From NCBI GenBank assembly GCA_000320545.1, contig ADNK01000040.1, positions 1 to 27,500 on the forward strand: a DNA stretch of 27,500 bases, in the 5' to 3' direction. The position numbers and the translations under genes are program-made. Under the pieces are notes generated by a model, which made no database searches, was not told where the DNA came from, and saw only the letters and a program-made list of their open reading frames with translations. The stretch comes from Bigelowiella natans CCMP2755 (Eukaryota; Cercozoa; Chlorarachniophyceae). This document shows positions 10,935 through 20,616 of the stretch, in pieces. Position 1 is the first letter of the stretch, and every line of letters begins with the position of its first letter.

Positions 10935-12315
10935 TGTCATCGCGCGATACTACTACTACTTCTACTACTACTACTACTACTACTACTCACACAGTGGCAG
11001 AAAATGAGTCTCGGGGCACTTCTTCACGCCTTCTTCGACTTTTATGGAGAGAGGTTGTATATAAATATGTATCTATTTATTTGTCTATATATATATCCAT
11101 CCTTCCCTCACGTAAAAAGACAGGGAATCTTCTTCATATCAATCATTATCATCATCGTCATCATCTTGCAACCGCCACCACCATCCATCCCCCACCCTCC
11201 CCCCTTTCCGAGTGTGCTGATAGTCTGGTTGACCGTCAGGCTCAACTACGATACTGTTGGGCTCAAAGTGAAGGTGACTGATGATGATGAAGATGATAAT
11301 GGTGATGATGATGAGGATATGATGGTGTGTATAGCAATCCGATGATCGCTGATGTGCTTGAGAATATCAATAAAAAAGGGGGGCGGTGGGCTATTCAAGA
11401 AGACAAAAAGAAATGGCTGGGAGCAGGTGCGTGTGTGCGTGTGTGTGGTATAGTTTTATATCATCGAACGTTGGCAAAAAAGTCTTCGTTCTCTTCAAGA
11501 AAGTATAATATTGTGATTGATCCGAGAGCTCATACCTTGAATCTATTCTCACCTGCTATTTCTAGCAAATCGTCATCCTCATCCTCATCATCACCACCAT
11601 CTTGACATTGCCATTGCATCGCTTTTGTTAGCAAATGGGAAGGCTGGCCCTCGAGAGTCCCCTAGGTTCCGACGAGAGAAAAATCGCGTGCATTTGACAT
11701 AGCAAGACATTGCAGCATATTGCCATTCATCCTTTTATCGTAGCGAAAATCACCCCCCCTCCCCTTCTCCTCTCCCTCTTCATAGCTTGCTTGTTTTTTA
11801 CTACTACTACTACTACTACTACTTCTAATACTAATACTACTATTCCTACTACCTCTGCTTACATCTTCCACAAAGATCGCTCGGATATCGGAAGGGGGGC
11901 TTATAGGGTCGTTCAGGATGCTCCTTTCACTTTGCATTAGACAGTGAGGGGGGTGAGGGGTGGGGGGAATGGATATTATGCTGCATATAAATACAGCGTC
12001 ACGAATTGATTCTGGGTGCGTTGCTATGCGCTTTTTGTTTTATCATTGTTCATCGTCGCCCAGTTCTCCAACATCCGAAGGGCCTTCAAATACGCGTAGG
12101 CAGGCATTTGTAGTGTGTGTCGTGAAAAGAAGAAATCACAATCATTGCGGGAGGTGAATCGGGAGATCGATTATTGAAAAATATGAGAGAGAACACAACG
12201 AGGAGGGAAGGCCTTCTGATAATCCCATTACTACAGATTTTTTGAACCAAAAAGCACTCATGAGCATATGTAATACATGCATACGCATACTTATACATAT
12301 ATATACTATGTGTGA

Positions 12316-12354
<39 letters not shown>

Positions 12355-12521
12355 AATGACCGTTGTGCATAGGTGGCTCGCGCTCTTAGCTCCACAAGAA
12401 AGGTACGCTGCTGCCCTTTCACTTCTTTACAACTTGAATCCCCACTACACCTCTTGGAGTGGAAGGAGAAATGATGGCTGATATCGATGATGATGTTGAT
12501 GATGAGAAGATGATGAAAACC

Positions 12522-12553
<32 letters not shown>

Positions 12554-14031
12554 AACGCAATGAAATACATGCGTCACTATCGAATGCGTGTGAAAACAGC
12601 TGGGAGGTACAATTATGCTATATGTCGGGATTGCTTCAATTTGAGATGCTGCTGCTCACATATAATGCGTTGCTCAGCGTCGGTAAGAGCCTATTGTCGC
12701 GCATCATAAGGGGGGAGAAGATTACTCAGTTTGGCAAGCGGAAAGGTATGGCGATTTTTATATGCTTCTTGTGAGAGGCGACGATGTATTCTGTATAGCA
12801 GCGGTGATGACCAACGCATTGCACCACCCCCTGCAAGAAAGTTATGTGCTGTGAGTCCAGCCTAGTAGCATTTAGGACTTAACGGGAGATCACGGATGAC
12901 TTTATATATACATGATGATGATAATGTTAACCATGGTATTGACGGTGAAGGCATGTTCCCTTATGCTCGTGATCCTCTTAAGCGCTATGTTTTCGGTTGA
13001 AACGAAGTTGCACGAATTTTCCCTTTTGTCGTAGGCCAGGAGAAACTGCATCGCTGGGGTGGCGTCAGCTCCGACTCCATGATAAATCCTTCTCCTAGCA
13101 GCAGTAGTGAGAGCAGTTATGATTGGTCTTCAACAAAGAAAGAAGGAGGGAAGAATAGTGCTTACAGAGCCAGTCCCAACGAGCTCAAGGTGGAAATGGT
13201 TTTGCGTCGTTTTTGCATCTTCACTCTCTTCCTCTTATTTTGGTTCGAATCCTATCCATCCCCCGATCGATCTTGAAGCAATAGTTGCGCTGTATTAAAC
13301 CATACTCTTTACATTCTGTCACACGCATATACCTAAAAAAAAAAACTTAAAAACAGATAATAAATATATATTATGTATATGTACATATTTATATTTTATA
13401 CAATGCATGTCTGTGATGTGGTGTGCGTGCATGGTTTGTCCTACTAGATCTCATTGGACTTTACGTCCGCTACCCCCGACGGTAGACCTCGTCGCCGTGT
13501 GATAGAATTTAGTGATGATAAAGACATAGATAGTAGTTTTGAACGCAAGAGGCCAAAAGCAAAAGGGGGACGAGGAGGGAGAGGAGGGCGAAGACAAAGT
13601 GGAGAGGGAAGAGTAGGAAGAAACGTAAGTTCCGGCTGCTATTCTCTCCCCAATACCCAGCGGCGTAGGAGCAACAAACGATTCATTGATGATTCGTTGA
13701 CTGCCACAATCAGCGGGAGAGTGAGCAACCCAGGTTGTAACTACCTATCCCTTCAAGTTTCCCCCCGGTCATCACTGAGGTTCTTGCACCCAGATAAGCA
13801 ACAAGGGGCGGGGGAGTTAAGGGGGAGGTATGAGCTCATACTCGGAAGGGAATGAACATGTATCGTGTGAATAGACTTCAGACCTTCGTGAGCTGACTTT
13901 CATTTTTAAAATCTGATTAGCTCACCCCGGCCGATCCCCAGCTGCCAACTTACGTCGCAATGCTAAAAGAGCCAAGAAAAGGGCAAAGAAAACCAAAAAA
14001 AAAAACTTTGATTGATCTCACGGCGGAATAA
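6377..14031 (+). CDS. FKBP-like domain fused to TRF4/PAPD5-type non-canonical poly(A) polymerase
   Basis: TRF4-family enzymes add short 3' A tails to nuclear RNAs for exosome decay (TRAMP complex). Exons, phases agreeing: 6377-6394, 6472-6510, 6622-7159, 7350-7627, 7836-7978, 8107-8194, 8368-8451, 8648-8735, 9166-9224, 9323-9367, 9504-9543, 9653-9687, 10178-10240, 10438-10551, 10995-11053, 11240-11273; then less certain 11363-11426, about 11476-11571, 11876-11907, 12064-12095, 12373-12402, 12600-12745, about 13036-13190, about 13448-13624 and 13921-14031 (TAA). Residues 1 to about 122 are FKBP-like. An acidic linker follows, then LHEEILDFCRW, FGSFATGLYLPSSDMDL (catalytic Asp about 422 and 424), VPIIKF, LDVDISF (third Asp about 478), LNEPFHGGVGSF, LGALLHAFFDFYG, DIGRGAY, AFKYA, SLLSRIIRGEK and a basic GGRGGRGGRR tail. 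Exons 4-7 contain no in-frame Met, so the start must lie upstream, and the FKBP exon is the only phase-compatible source found. Catalytic residues are intact. Confidence is high for TRF4, lower for the fusion. Confidence 0.8.
6823..6858 (+). repeat. (AAT)n repeat coding for poly-Asn
   Basis: The AAT run encodes 11 Asn in frame inside the FKBP-like domain, at the place of the 80s loop (residues 88-98). Confidence 0.9.
8042..8080 (+). repeat. (CCT)n microsatellite next to a splice acceptor
   Basis: A pure pyrimidine CCT run lies 26 bases before the acceptor at 8105-8106 of the TRF4 gene. It may help form the polypyrimidine tract. Confidence 0.85.
8240..8266. repeat. (AC)n microsatellite
   Basis: A dinucleotide run in the intron between TRF4 exons 8107-8194 and 8368-8451. 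Confidence 0.9.
8755..8811. repeat. (GGA)n/(GAA)n microsatellite
   Basis: A purine triplet run just after the TRF4 splice donor at 8736 that follows the catalytic SDMDL motif. Confidence 0.85.
8894..8956. repeat. Compound (TA)n-(TG)n microsatellite
   Basis: TA units pass directly into TG units in the 430-bp TRF4 intron 8736-9165. Same architecture as the tract at 3718-3784. Confidence 0.95.
9704..9753. repeat. (GAT)n microsatellite
   Basis: Imperfect GAT repeat in the TRF4 intron after the LDVDISF exon (9653-9687). Open frames across it encode only poly-Asp or poly-His. Confidence 0.9.
10092..10140. repeat. (CT)n-(GT)n microsatellite before a splice acceptor
   Basis: CT units run into GT units, 38 bases before the TRF4 exon at 10178-10240. 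Confidence 0.9.
10886..10987. repeat. (CT)n and (CTA)n microsatellites before a splice acceptor
   Basis: A CT run (10886-10930) and a CTA run (10951-10987) end immediately before the CACACAG acceptor of the TRF4 exon at 10995-11053. Confidence 0.9.
12311..12551. repeat. (GT)n and (GAT)n microsatellites flanking a small TRF4 exon
   Basis: A GT run at 12311-12353 and a GAT run at 12519-12551 lie on either side of the proposed 30-nt exon 12373-12402. Confidence 0.85.
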
Positions 14032-14811
14032 GCTGTCCTAAGTCTAGTACTGTTACATGCGCGGGAAGCTGTATGCACGAGATCTTTGATTAGTCGTATT
14101 TAGTGATGCATCAATAGCTAGCACTTGCGCGACACACACAGTCTAGTAGAAAGTACGCTTCAATAAGAGACATAATTTTTTCGCGCACATTTACGAAGTT
14201 ATAGAGTTGTTGAGTACAACAGCGACTGATTTAGTCATGCACATCTCTGCCAATAAATTCTCATGATGTCGTCTCTAGTCGTGCTAGCTACGGCTGAGCG
14301 TGTAGACAATGTCAAACGCTGCAAGTAAATCTAAATGCGCGCACACGCGAATTAAAAGCGCCATCATGCATGCATGTTTGCTACCCCACCGGTTATAATT
14401 TCAGAGTCCAAACTAGCACAAAAACGCAGTTCTCTCCTGCTACCAGTGTTGCGGTATTGACTTAATCTATAAAGAAGCATAAATTGGAAGCGAAAACAGG
14501 ACATGCAAAACTCGCAAACATATCGCAATCTGGATGCTATATGACGGTCCTCCCATCAAATTTAGCCTTGTCAAGGGATGACATAGCGAAAATTACATAA
14601 CGTACGACTGAGAAAACTGACTTAATGTTGAAAGCGTAGGCGAACTTGAGTAAATAGCGACATATTCATCAGGTAATATAAAGTATTTTCTTATAGCCTT
14701 TAGTACATAGGTACTGCTGCACAGAGGCGTTGATTCCGCCTCTTTCACTATTACTTTCCACGCTTTTTTGCCTTCAAGTACTCTTTTTCCATTCCCTGAG
14801 TTTAGTAATAT
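14032..14811. other. Convergent intergenic region, no gene seen
   Basis: It lies between the 3' end of the TRF4 gene (plus) and the 3' end of the globin gene (minus). It has no long open frame, no recognisable RNA gene and no microsatellite. It must hold both 3' untranslated regions. A TTTCGCGC word at 14179-14186 resembles an E2F site but is far from any start. Confidence 0.7.
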
Positions 14812-16137
14812 TCATGAAGTTCTCGAAATGATATACAACGTTCTATAGTAAACCTTGACGATAGCATCAGTAGTTAAACGCCAAATCCTTATTAGTTCAA
14901 TGGTGCCAAATTTCCCCAAACGGGACTGAATGGTATCAACCAGTGCCCCTGAGAAACCCTGTTTAGATTTGATTTGAGCAGTAAGTCCGAAAATTGGCGA
15001 GAGCTTAACTTCTGAACATGTTTGTGAAAACTTCATCACCTGAAAATGGTCTGCAGTGAGATCATATTTGATGTGTGATTTTCCATACTTGCGATAAAGG
15101 CGATGCAAATCCGAGCCAACTGGAAATTTATTTCATGAAATTCGTGAACAAAATGTGTGTTTGTGTGCTTGTGTGTGTGTTGTCGCTCACCGATGGCATT
15201 CGAAACGAATGATTGGATCATCTTCGATACGAGGGTATAATTCGATGGGAACTTTGACTTCAAATCGGGACTATGTAAACAAAATATGACTAAATCGAAG
15301 TATCGGGTTCGCAAGAAGTAAACTTTGATACCAGTATTTGAAAAATTGCTCCATGAAATCCTCGTGGAATGGGCGTATCACATCTTGCCCTGGGACCTTT
15401 AAAAAAATATTCTGAATGACTAATACTGATCCAAACGATAGCAGCATTGAAGGGAAGCCCCTTCGGAGGAAAGACACCAAGAGATCAGTGAAAATCTTGG
15501 TGACCTTGAATTTTGCCTCAGCTTTTGCTTCTGTATTCTGACTTACATCAGAAACTCTCGACTGGAAATACAATATATTTTTTAACCACAGGATGTAGTG
15601 TTTATAGGATAGGGGCACACACCAAGTCTTTTGAAGCAATTTCAGAAGCTGCTTGCTCCTGTACCGTGAGAACCAGTCTGGAAATCATAAATTACATGGG
15701 AGGGACATCTTATAAAATAAGGAAAAGGGCGTCCCACCTCCATGAAAGTTTGAGAAGTTCTTTCTTGTATCTGGCTTCTGGAGAGCTGGTCTCGTTTCCC
15801 ATTTTTAATCGTTGTATCTGTGTAGCTTGTAATTTTCCTTGCTTGGATGAAGAGTTGTAGCCGTCTCTGGGCAATTTCGCTGTCGACTACGAATGGAAGG
15901 GCCTCGAAACTAGGATTGAAGTTTGGAGCAGCTTGCCAATGGTACTTCACTGATGATACTGATGATTGGCTTTGAGGCAAAATAAATATGCGACAAACTA
16001 CACCTGATGTCGTAGGACATTTTAAGACTGTTTTCGAATCAAACCACTCACTCATCTCCGAAACGTCTGGTAGTTTTCTGGTCGATCAAATAAGACCCTC
16101 CTCGTCTCGATGTGAAGCGAAATTCTCGGAAATTCAT
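14812..16137 (-). CDS. Globin-domain protein, seven exons
   Basis: Predicted haem-binding globin. Exons: 16137-16052, 15866-15738, 15677-15623, 15561-15332, 15270-15191, 15119-15040 and 14958-14812 (TGA); phases agree and give 268 residues. An alternative 5' end starts at the ATG at 16055 (exon 16055-16004 joined to 15879) and gives 261 residues; the first model has the better donor, GTGAGT. Residue numbers below use the 261-residue model. The globin fold occupies the C-terminal 135 or so residues: an A/B region ending FHEDFMEQFFKY, then CPDLKSKF with the CD1 Phe (about 167), an E helix around SKMIQSFVSNAI, an F helix YRKYGKSHIKY with proximal His (about 202), then DHFQ, GALVDTIQSRLG and an H helix with the conserved Trp in IRIWR. 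The distal E7 position falls on Thr/Leu rather than His or Gln. The N-terminal 80-odd residues are unrecognised, with ARYKKELLKLSW. It is head-to-head with the E2F gene. Confidence 0.78.
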
Positions 16138-16851
16138 CCTCCTAGCTATGAAAAGGGTGACTAGTCATGACGCCAATGAAAAACTGCTTCTTTTTTCTCC
16201 TCATATCGAATCCAGAAAGACAAACTCGATCCTAGAATTCTTCAGCGAAACGTTGTGGATTGGTAGCCTGGGCGCAATTCGGTGCTTATTACTTAATATT
16301 CGCAATATTCGCAACAGTCTTCTCGTCGCAGACCTCAATAGGCCTGGGTTGATCTTTCCAGGAGAGAGTTCAATCGATGCGGAAGCTTGCCCAATGTTGC
16401 TCATAACAAATTCTCCTCACGCCCATATTATTTCGTGGACAAATTTGGCGCCAAAACCGGGTATTATTGCCTGCGATTGATGAAAAGCCTAGTATATCAT
16501 AATTTTCTATTGCGACAAGTAAATTGTGTTGTCGCATTGGAAAACAACAGGTGATTCAGTTTTTTTTCTTGTATTGCAGCTCATAACGGTTACCGTTACC
16601 GCTACCCCTTATCAACCGAGCTTCAACACACACTACACTCCCGCCACTTCCGTTCCACGAAGGGGGGGCTCAAGATTTTTGCTGCTGTTCAGATATCTAC
16701 AAATTGTAGATTATCATATTAGTTTCCGCTGCAACTCGTCTGCACAGCGTCAACACCTTCAACTGTAGTGTATTTTTGAGTCGACGGGTAGTAGGGTATA
16801 AGGGTAATGTGCTAGTTTCCTTTGGTTTGGAATCCACCAAGTATTCAACTC
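16138..16851. promoter_or_regulatory. Shared 5' region of the globin and atypical E2F genes
   Basis: 714 bp lie between the divergent start codons (796 bp with the alternative globin start). The region contains the E2F palindrome described separately. Open frames at 16112-16480 (plus) and 16201-16404 (minus) show no recognisable domain and are probably chance, or part of 5' untranslated exons. Confidence 0.55.
16444..16455. promoter_or_regulatory. Perfect palindromic E2F binding site (TTTGGCGCCAAA)
   Basis: TTTGGCGCCAAA reads the same on both strands and satisfies the E2F consensus TTTSSCGC in both directions. It lies 396 bp upstream of the E2F start codon and 306 bp upstream of the globin start. 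A 12-bp perfect match is unlikely by chance in a 27.5-kb window, and its position in front of an E2F gene fits the autoregulation known for E2F7/8-class genes. Binding itself is inferred. Confidence 0.75.
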
Positions 16852-19171
16852 ATGAGTAGCGTGAGTATTGCTAGTACCAGTATTATAAGCCACATGGGAC
16901 ATGGTTACGACAGGGAGTCCCACAGTAGCAACGTGTGCATGTCCAACGACGGCAACACCTTCGAGTCAAATAGTACCAGGAGTGGAAGCAGCAATTCTGA
17001 CCGAATTTTCTCTGCTAGCACCAACGCAACCATTAAGCATCTTGCGGAGGCTTCCACATTAATGGCCCCTGTGGAGGCGTTACCGTCTCCCTCCGGCTTG
17101 GACGATCTTGCCAATGCAACCGCGACTGCAGGTTTGCAACGCTACCACTGCTTCGTAAGAGAGAGTTTGCCATAAAACGTATTACAAAATAAAATAGACC
17201 ATTTTACTTAGTCTATTCTGTACATAATAGAGCATAACAAAGATTTGTGGTTTGAATAATTTCTCCTTTATATCTGCGTGTCAGAAGTCAAAGATAGACA
17301 GTCGTCACTTCAACAGCCAAAGAGGAAGGCAACGAGGAGCTACAGCCGCAAAGACAAATCGCTTGGAATTCTCTGTGGCAGGTGTGCTAGTTTTTAGAAC
17401 TGATATAATTCGTCGGAAACTATAAATGTGTGTGTGTGTGTGTACTACATTGACGTCATGTTTAGGTTTTTCCAACTGTACGGTCATCTGGATAGGGGTA
17501 CGCAAATCTCTCTCGATGAAGCAGCAGGGGCACTAGGTTCCTGAGACTAACTTCCAATACAGTACTAGAAAATTATCGTCTCATTTGTTTGGGTCTTACT
17601 CAGGCGTAGAGCGTCGAAGAATCTACGATATAGTTAACATTTTAGAGAGCATCGAGATAGTTTCTCGTTTGGGCAAGAATCAGTATAAATGGCATGGTTT
17701 AGGGGGATTAGTAGCATCCCTGCAAAAGATGAAGGTAGCTCGAACCTCCTTCCCCGCCGAGAATGTTCGTTCTAGTGAATATTAAACGACTGAACATCGC
17801 ACCGAATCGACATGCAAACACACATAATGAACGGTTGGAATCATTCTGAGTCAGCCTGCTCTTCTCTTCTTACCAGGATGAAATCGAAACGCACAAGAAG
17901 AGAGGGCACAGCTTCCCCCCTCAGCAAACACGTCCAAAAGGCTCCAATGGAAAGAAGAAAAAGTAGCCGCACAGTGTTTCTGAGTGATAAAAATACAAGA
18001 ATCATCAAAAATGCTTGTTTTTCCTTATGACAGGGAATCTAGAAGGGAGAAGTCGCTCTGCATATTAAGTAGACGATTCGTACAAATGTTTTTCATGGCT
18101 GAATCACGGATCGTGAGCCTGGAAGAAGCCGGAAACACCCTCGTAGTCGACAGCAAACCTGCCGCTTCCTCCTTGGTACTCATGAGTGTGGCCCCCCCTC
18201 CTCCCTATCCAATAGAACGTTACACGCGCATAAGCACTCCTCTACCTAGAACTAAGCAGCACCAATATGTTCAGGCGAAATCAAAGTTCCGTCAGAAGTC
18301 CAAAGTAAGGAGGCTGTACGACATAGCGAATGTGCTGACGAGCCTGCGTCTAATTCGCAAGGTAAAGCTCAGCACGTCGTCGTTTCCCTGAACACACATG
18401 TCTCTCATATACAATGTGGATATACGTTCAAGAAGAGGGGAGTGTGACTGGGTGATGGATACATGTTCAGGTGTACTTGGCGGAACCCCGCAGAGCAGCT
18501 TTCATGTGGCTTGGAGCAAATGTGTTTCCCCTCAAGAGCGGGATAAGCAATGAGGATGTCGACGGGATAAAAAGCAAAGATTATGGTACTTCCAAGACGT
18601 CAGGAGAGGACATCGAAGCAGAAGAGCGCCACAATAGTAGAACTGACCAAATGACGTCTCGCAAATCCTATCTTCTCTCTTCAAGAGGACTTGGCACAAA
18701 AGCTAGGGTAGCTACTCAATTGGCTGATGTCCATGAGCCCGTGCCGAAAAGGGCGAAATCATCTTTGCATCTCTCCTGCGGTGAGATTCACATTCATTCT
18801 GTCCGTGTTTTTCTCTGCATATTGAACGATAGTATTTTTATGGGCGATTAGGTACTACAACTACTACAGAATATCCGTTTTCCTCAGCAAGCCTAGGGTC
18901 TCAATCGATTAAATCAGTCATTCACTCTTCCAAGAGGACGAATAGCCAGAGACTCGATAAAAAACGAATCTTAACAACTTCAGCATTTGGTTTTGGAATG
19001 AGCACACGATCGTTAAGGAATACCGACATAAGGGTGTGCACACCGTTCGGAACAGGGAGGTTCCATTCGCCATCTTCGTCAAAGAAGGAAGGAGAGTTTC
19101 GCAATGCTGATGCTGCCGCTAGTTTATTGGCATTTGGACACACAGCAAACAAGAAGTTCAGGAGAAATTGA
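16852..19171 (+). CDS. Atypical E2F transcription factor (E2F7/E2F8/DEL class), eight exons
   Basis: Atypical E2Fs repress S-phase genes; they carry two winged-helix DNA-binding domains and need no DP partner. Exons: 16852-17131, 17285-17381, 17466-17536, 17604-17734, 17877-17962, 18034-18361, 18471-18780 and 18888-19171 (TGA); all phases agree, giving 528 residues. Domain 1 (about 113-181) has [41 protein letters not shown] and YKWHG. Domain 2 (about 223-347) has [46 protein letters not shown] and FMWLG. Both keep the DNA-contact RRxYD motif. A Pro-rich insertion of about 35 residues splits the first helices of domain 2 from its recognition helix. No DP-dimerisation or Rb-binding segment was seen, as expected for the class. 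The N-terminal 93 residues are Ser/Asn-rich and the C-terminus is basic with no known motif. The ATG at 16852 is the first in frame; a 5' exon is possible. Confidence 0.93.
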
Positions 19172-19800
19172 CCATGGTACGGCTTTAATCAACCATTTCT
19201 GACCAGATACGCAGCAGGTCTTCTCAGCCACTTTAATGGAATGAATCTTAGCCCGAATGGGATGTATAACTAATGATAAAAATATCGTTGTATGCATTGG
19301 CGTACACGCTCTATTTAATCTAATTTAGCTACTGGGCACACCGCGTGTTTTGTGCACGTCGTCAGGTCATACAACGAACTAGACATACACGTGTAGATTA
19401 TGCTACAATTCAGATTGCAGAAACTTGCATGCGCGTGCGTCGCAACGTGAGCTTTCAGCGTTGCGTAGTTGTTTTGTCACAATGCGTGACGTGTGCGTTC
19501 ACGTTCTCACGGTGTGCACACCGCTCGCGTTGTCGGCGCGTCACAGGAAGACAGATAACCGCATCCGATCTATTATTAGGATCATATATACTTACCCCGT
19601 GCTAACCTGCTGCCAGTGGCATTATGATGTGTCCTATCTAATTATGTGGTGACAGATCGAATGAATTTCTTGGATATGCAGTGTCGTAGTTCTCCTTTTG
19701 TTACTGACAAACATCGTTCCAGCTGCTGCAATGAAAGCACGCATCGTAGCGCAACTCTGAGCATGGCAACTAGCTACCTTGTGGTCGCGGCATGTCATTG

Positions 19801-19950
19801 CATGCTTGACATCGCAGCAGAAACCAAACAAGCACAACATCATCCTGATGTAGCTGTGTCATCATAAGCGCTGTAGCCGCGGCTTCACATGGCTACACAC
19901 ATTGGGATGACAATTGGGCAAATTTGACTTGTTCATTGCATCCGTCTCAC
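19801..19950 (+). repeat. Diverged direct repeat, copy A
   Basis: Shares with copy B (20065-20204), at an offset of about 260 bp, ordered blocks including GACATC, CAGAAAC, AAGCACAA, GCGCTGT, CATGGCTACA, GGATGAC, CAATTG and CGTCTCA. Similarity is partial and interrupted by small indels. Confidence 0.6.
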
Positions 19951-20064
19951 ATTACTCACGTGTGCGGCATGCTAGCATGGCTAAGAAAATGTGTGAACAT
20001 GCACGCAGGCAGCGTATTCCGTCCAGCAGCGCACTACGCACGGACGCCGCTCCGCTTTTTTATG

Positions 20065-20204
20065 CATGTAAGACATCAAAACAGAAACGTTCAAAACGAA
20101 AAAGCACAATTTGAGCGCTGTGGTCGCTGCTTTGCATGCTGGCATGCTAGCATGGCTACATTAGGATGACCATCGAAATTCAATTGTTCATCACATTCGT
20201 CTCA
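20065..20204 (+). repeat. Diverged direct repeat, copy B
   Basis: Second copy of the unit at 19801-19950, with the same order of blocks. It includes and is followed by CATGCTAGCATG palindromes (20143-20154 and 20203-20214). Confidence 0.6.
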
Positions 20205-20616
20205 TGCTAGCATGCGGTATATGGCCCTCCAAGCCAATACAAATTATTCAGACCGGACTTGACAAAGCAAACAGCAACTAATAGCATGATCAGTGCCTAA
20301 ACAATGCAGCGTTGGAAGCGGCATAGATTGTTAATTACGTACGACATATCGCACCGCAGACATCACGTTGTGCTGCAGTACGTGTATGTCTTAGCTAGCT
20401 TAACTATGACATAGATATTTAGATTATGCCATGCGATTAAGTGGCATTAGTCACATCTTCAAGATTGTTACTCATGCACGATTGTTGGCTGCAGTACATC
20501 ACAAGGTTGATGGATCTAGGTATGCTGCGTATTAGAGGATTAAGATGCATGCAGTTACACGCATGTAGCACATATATGCACACAAGAATGCTGCCATTCT
20601 TGTCTACTTGTGTGCA

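Larger units (their letters stand above)
19172..20616. other. Intergenic region with diverged repeats and palindromes
   Basis: No exon was recognised. Short open frames here have no domain and are full of Cys, His and Arg from GCATGC-rich DNA. It contains a diverged direct repeat and three copies of CATGCTAGCATG. The E2F 3' end lies on the left and the transporter 3' end on the right, so it is a convergent 3'-3' region. Confidence 0.65.

Noticed and set aside
14179-14186. TTTCGCGC, an E2F-like word
   Set aside because: A single half-site match in a convergent 3'-3' region, far from any start codon; probably chance.
15642-16055. Minus-strand continuous frame of 137 codons read as one exon
   Set aside because: A different frame, entered through an intron, gives ARYKKELLKLSW in phase with the globin exons, so the long frame is partly intron and wrong-frame reading.
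16112-16480. Plus-strand 122-codon frame between globin and E2F
   Set aside because: No recognisable domain, overlaps the globin 5' end and the E2F site; more likely chance or untranslated sequence.
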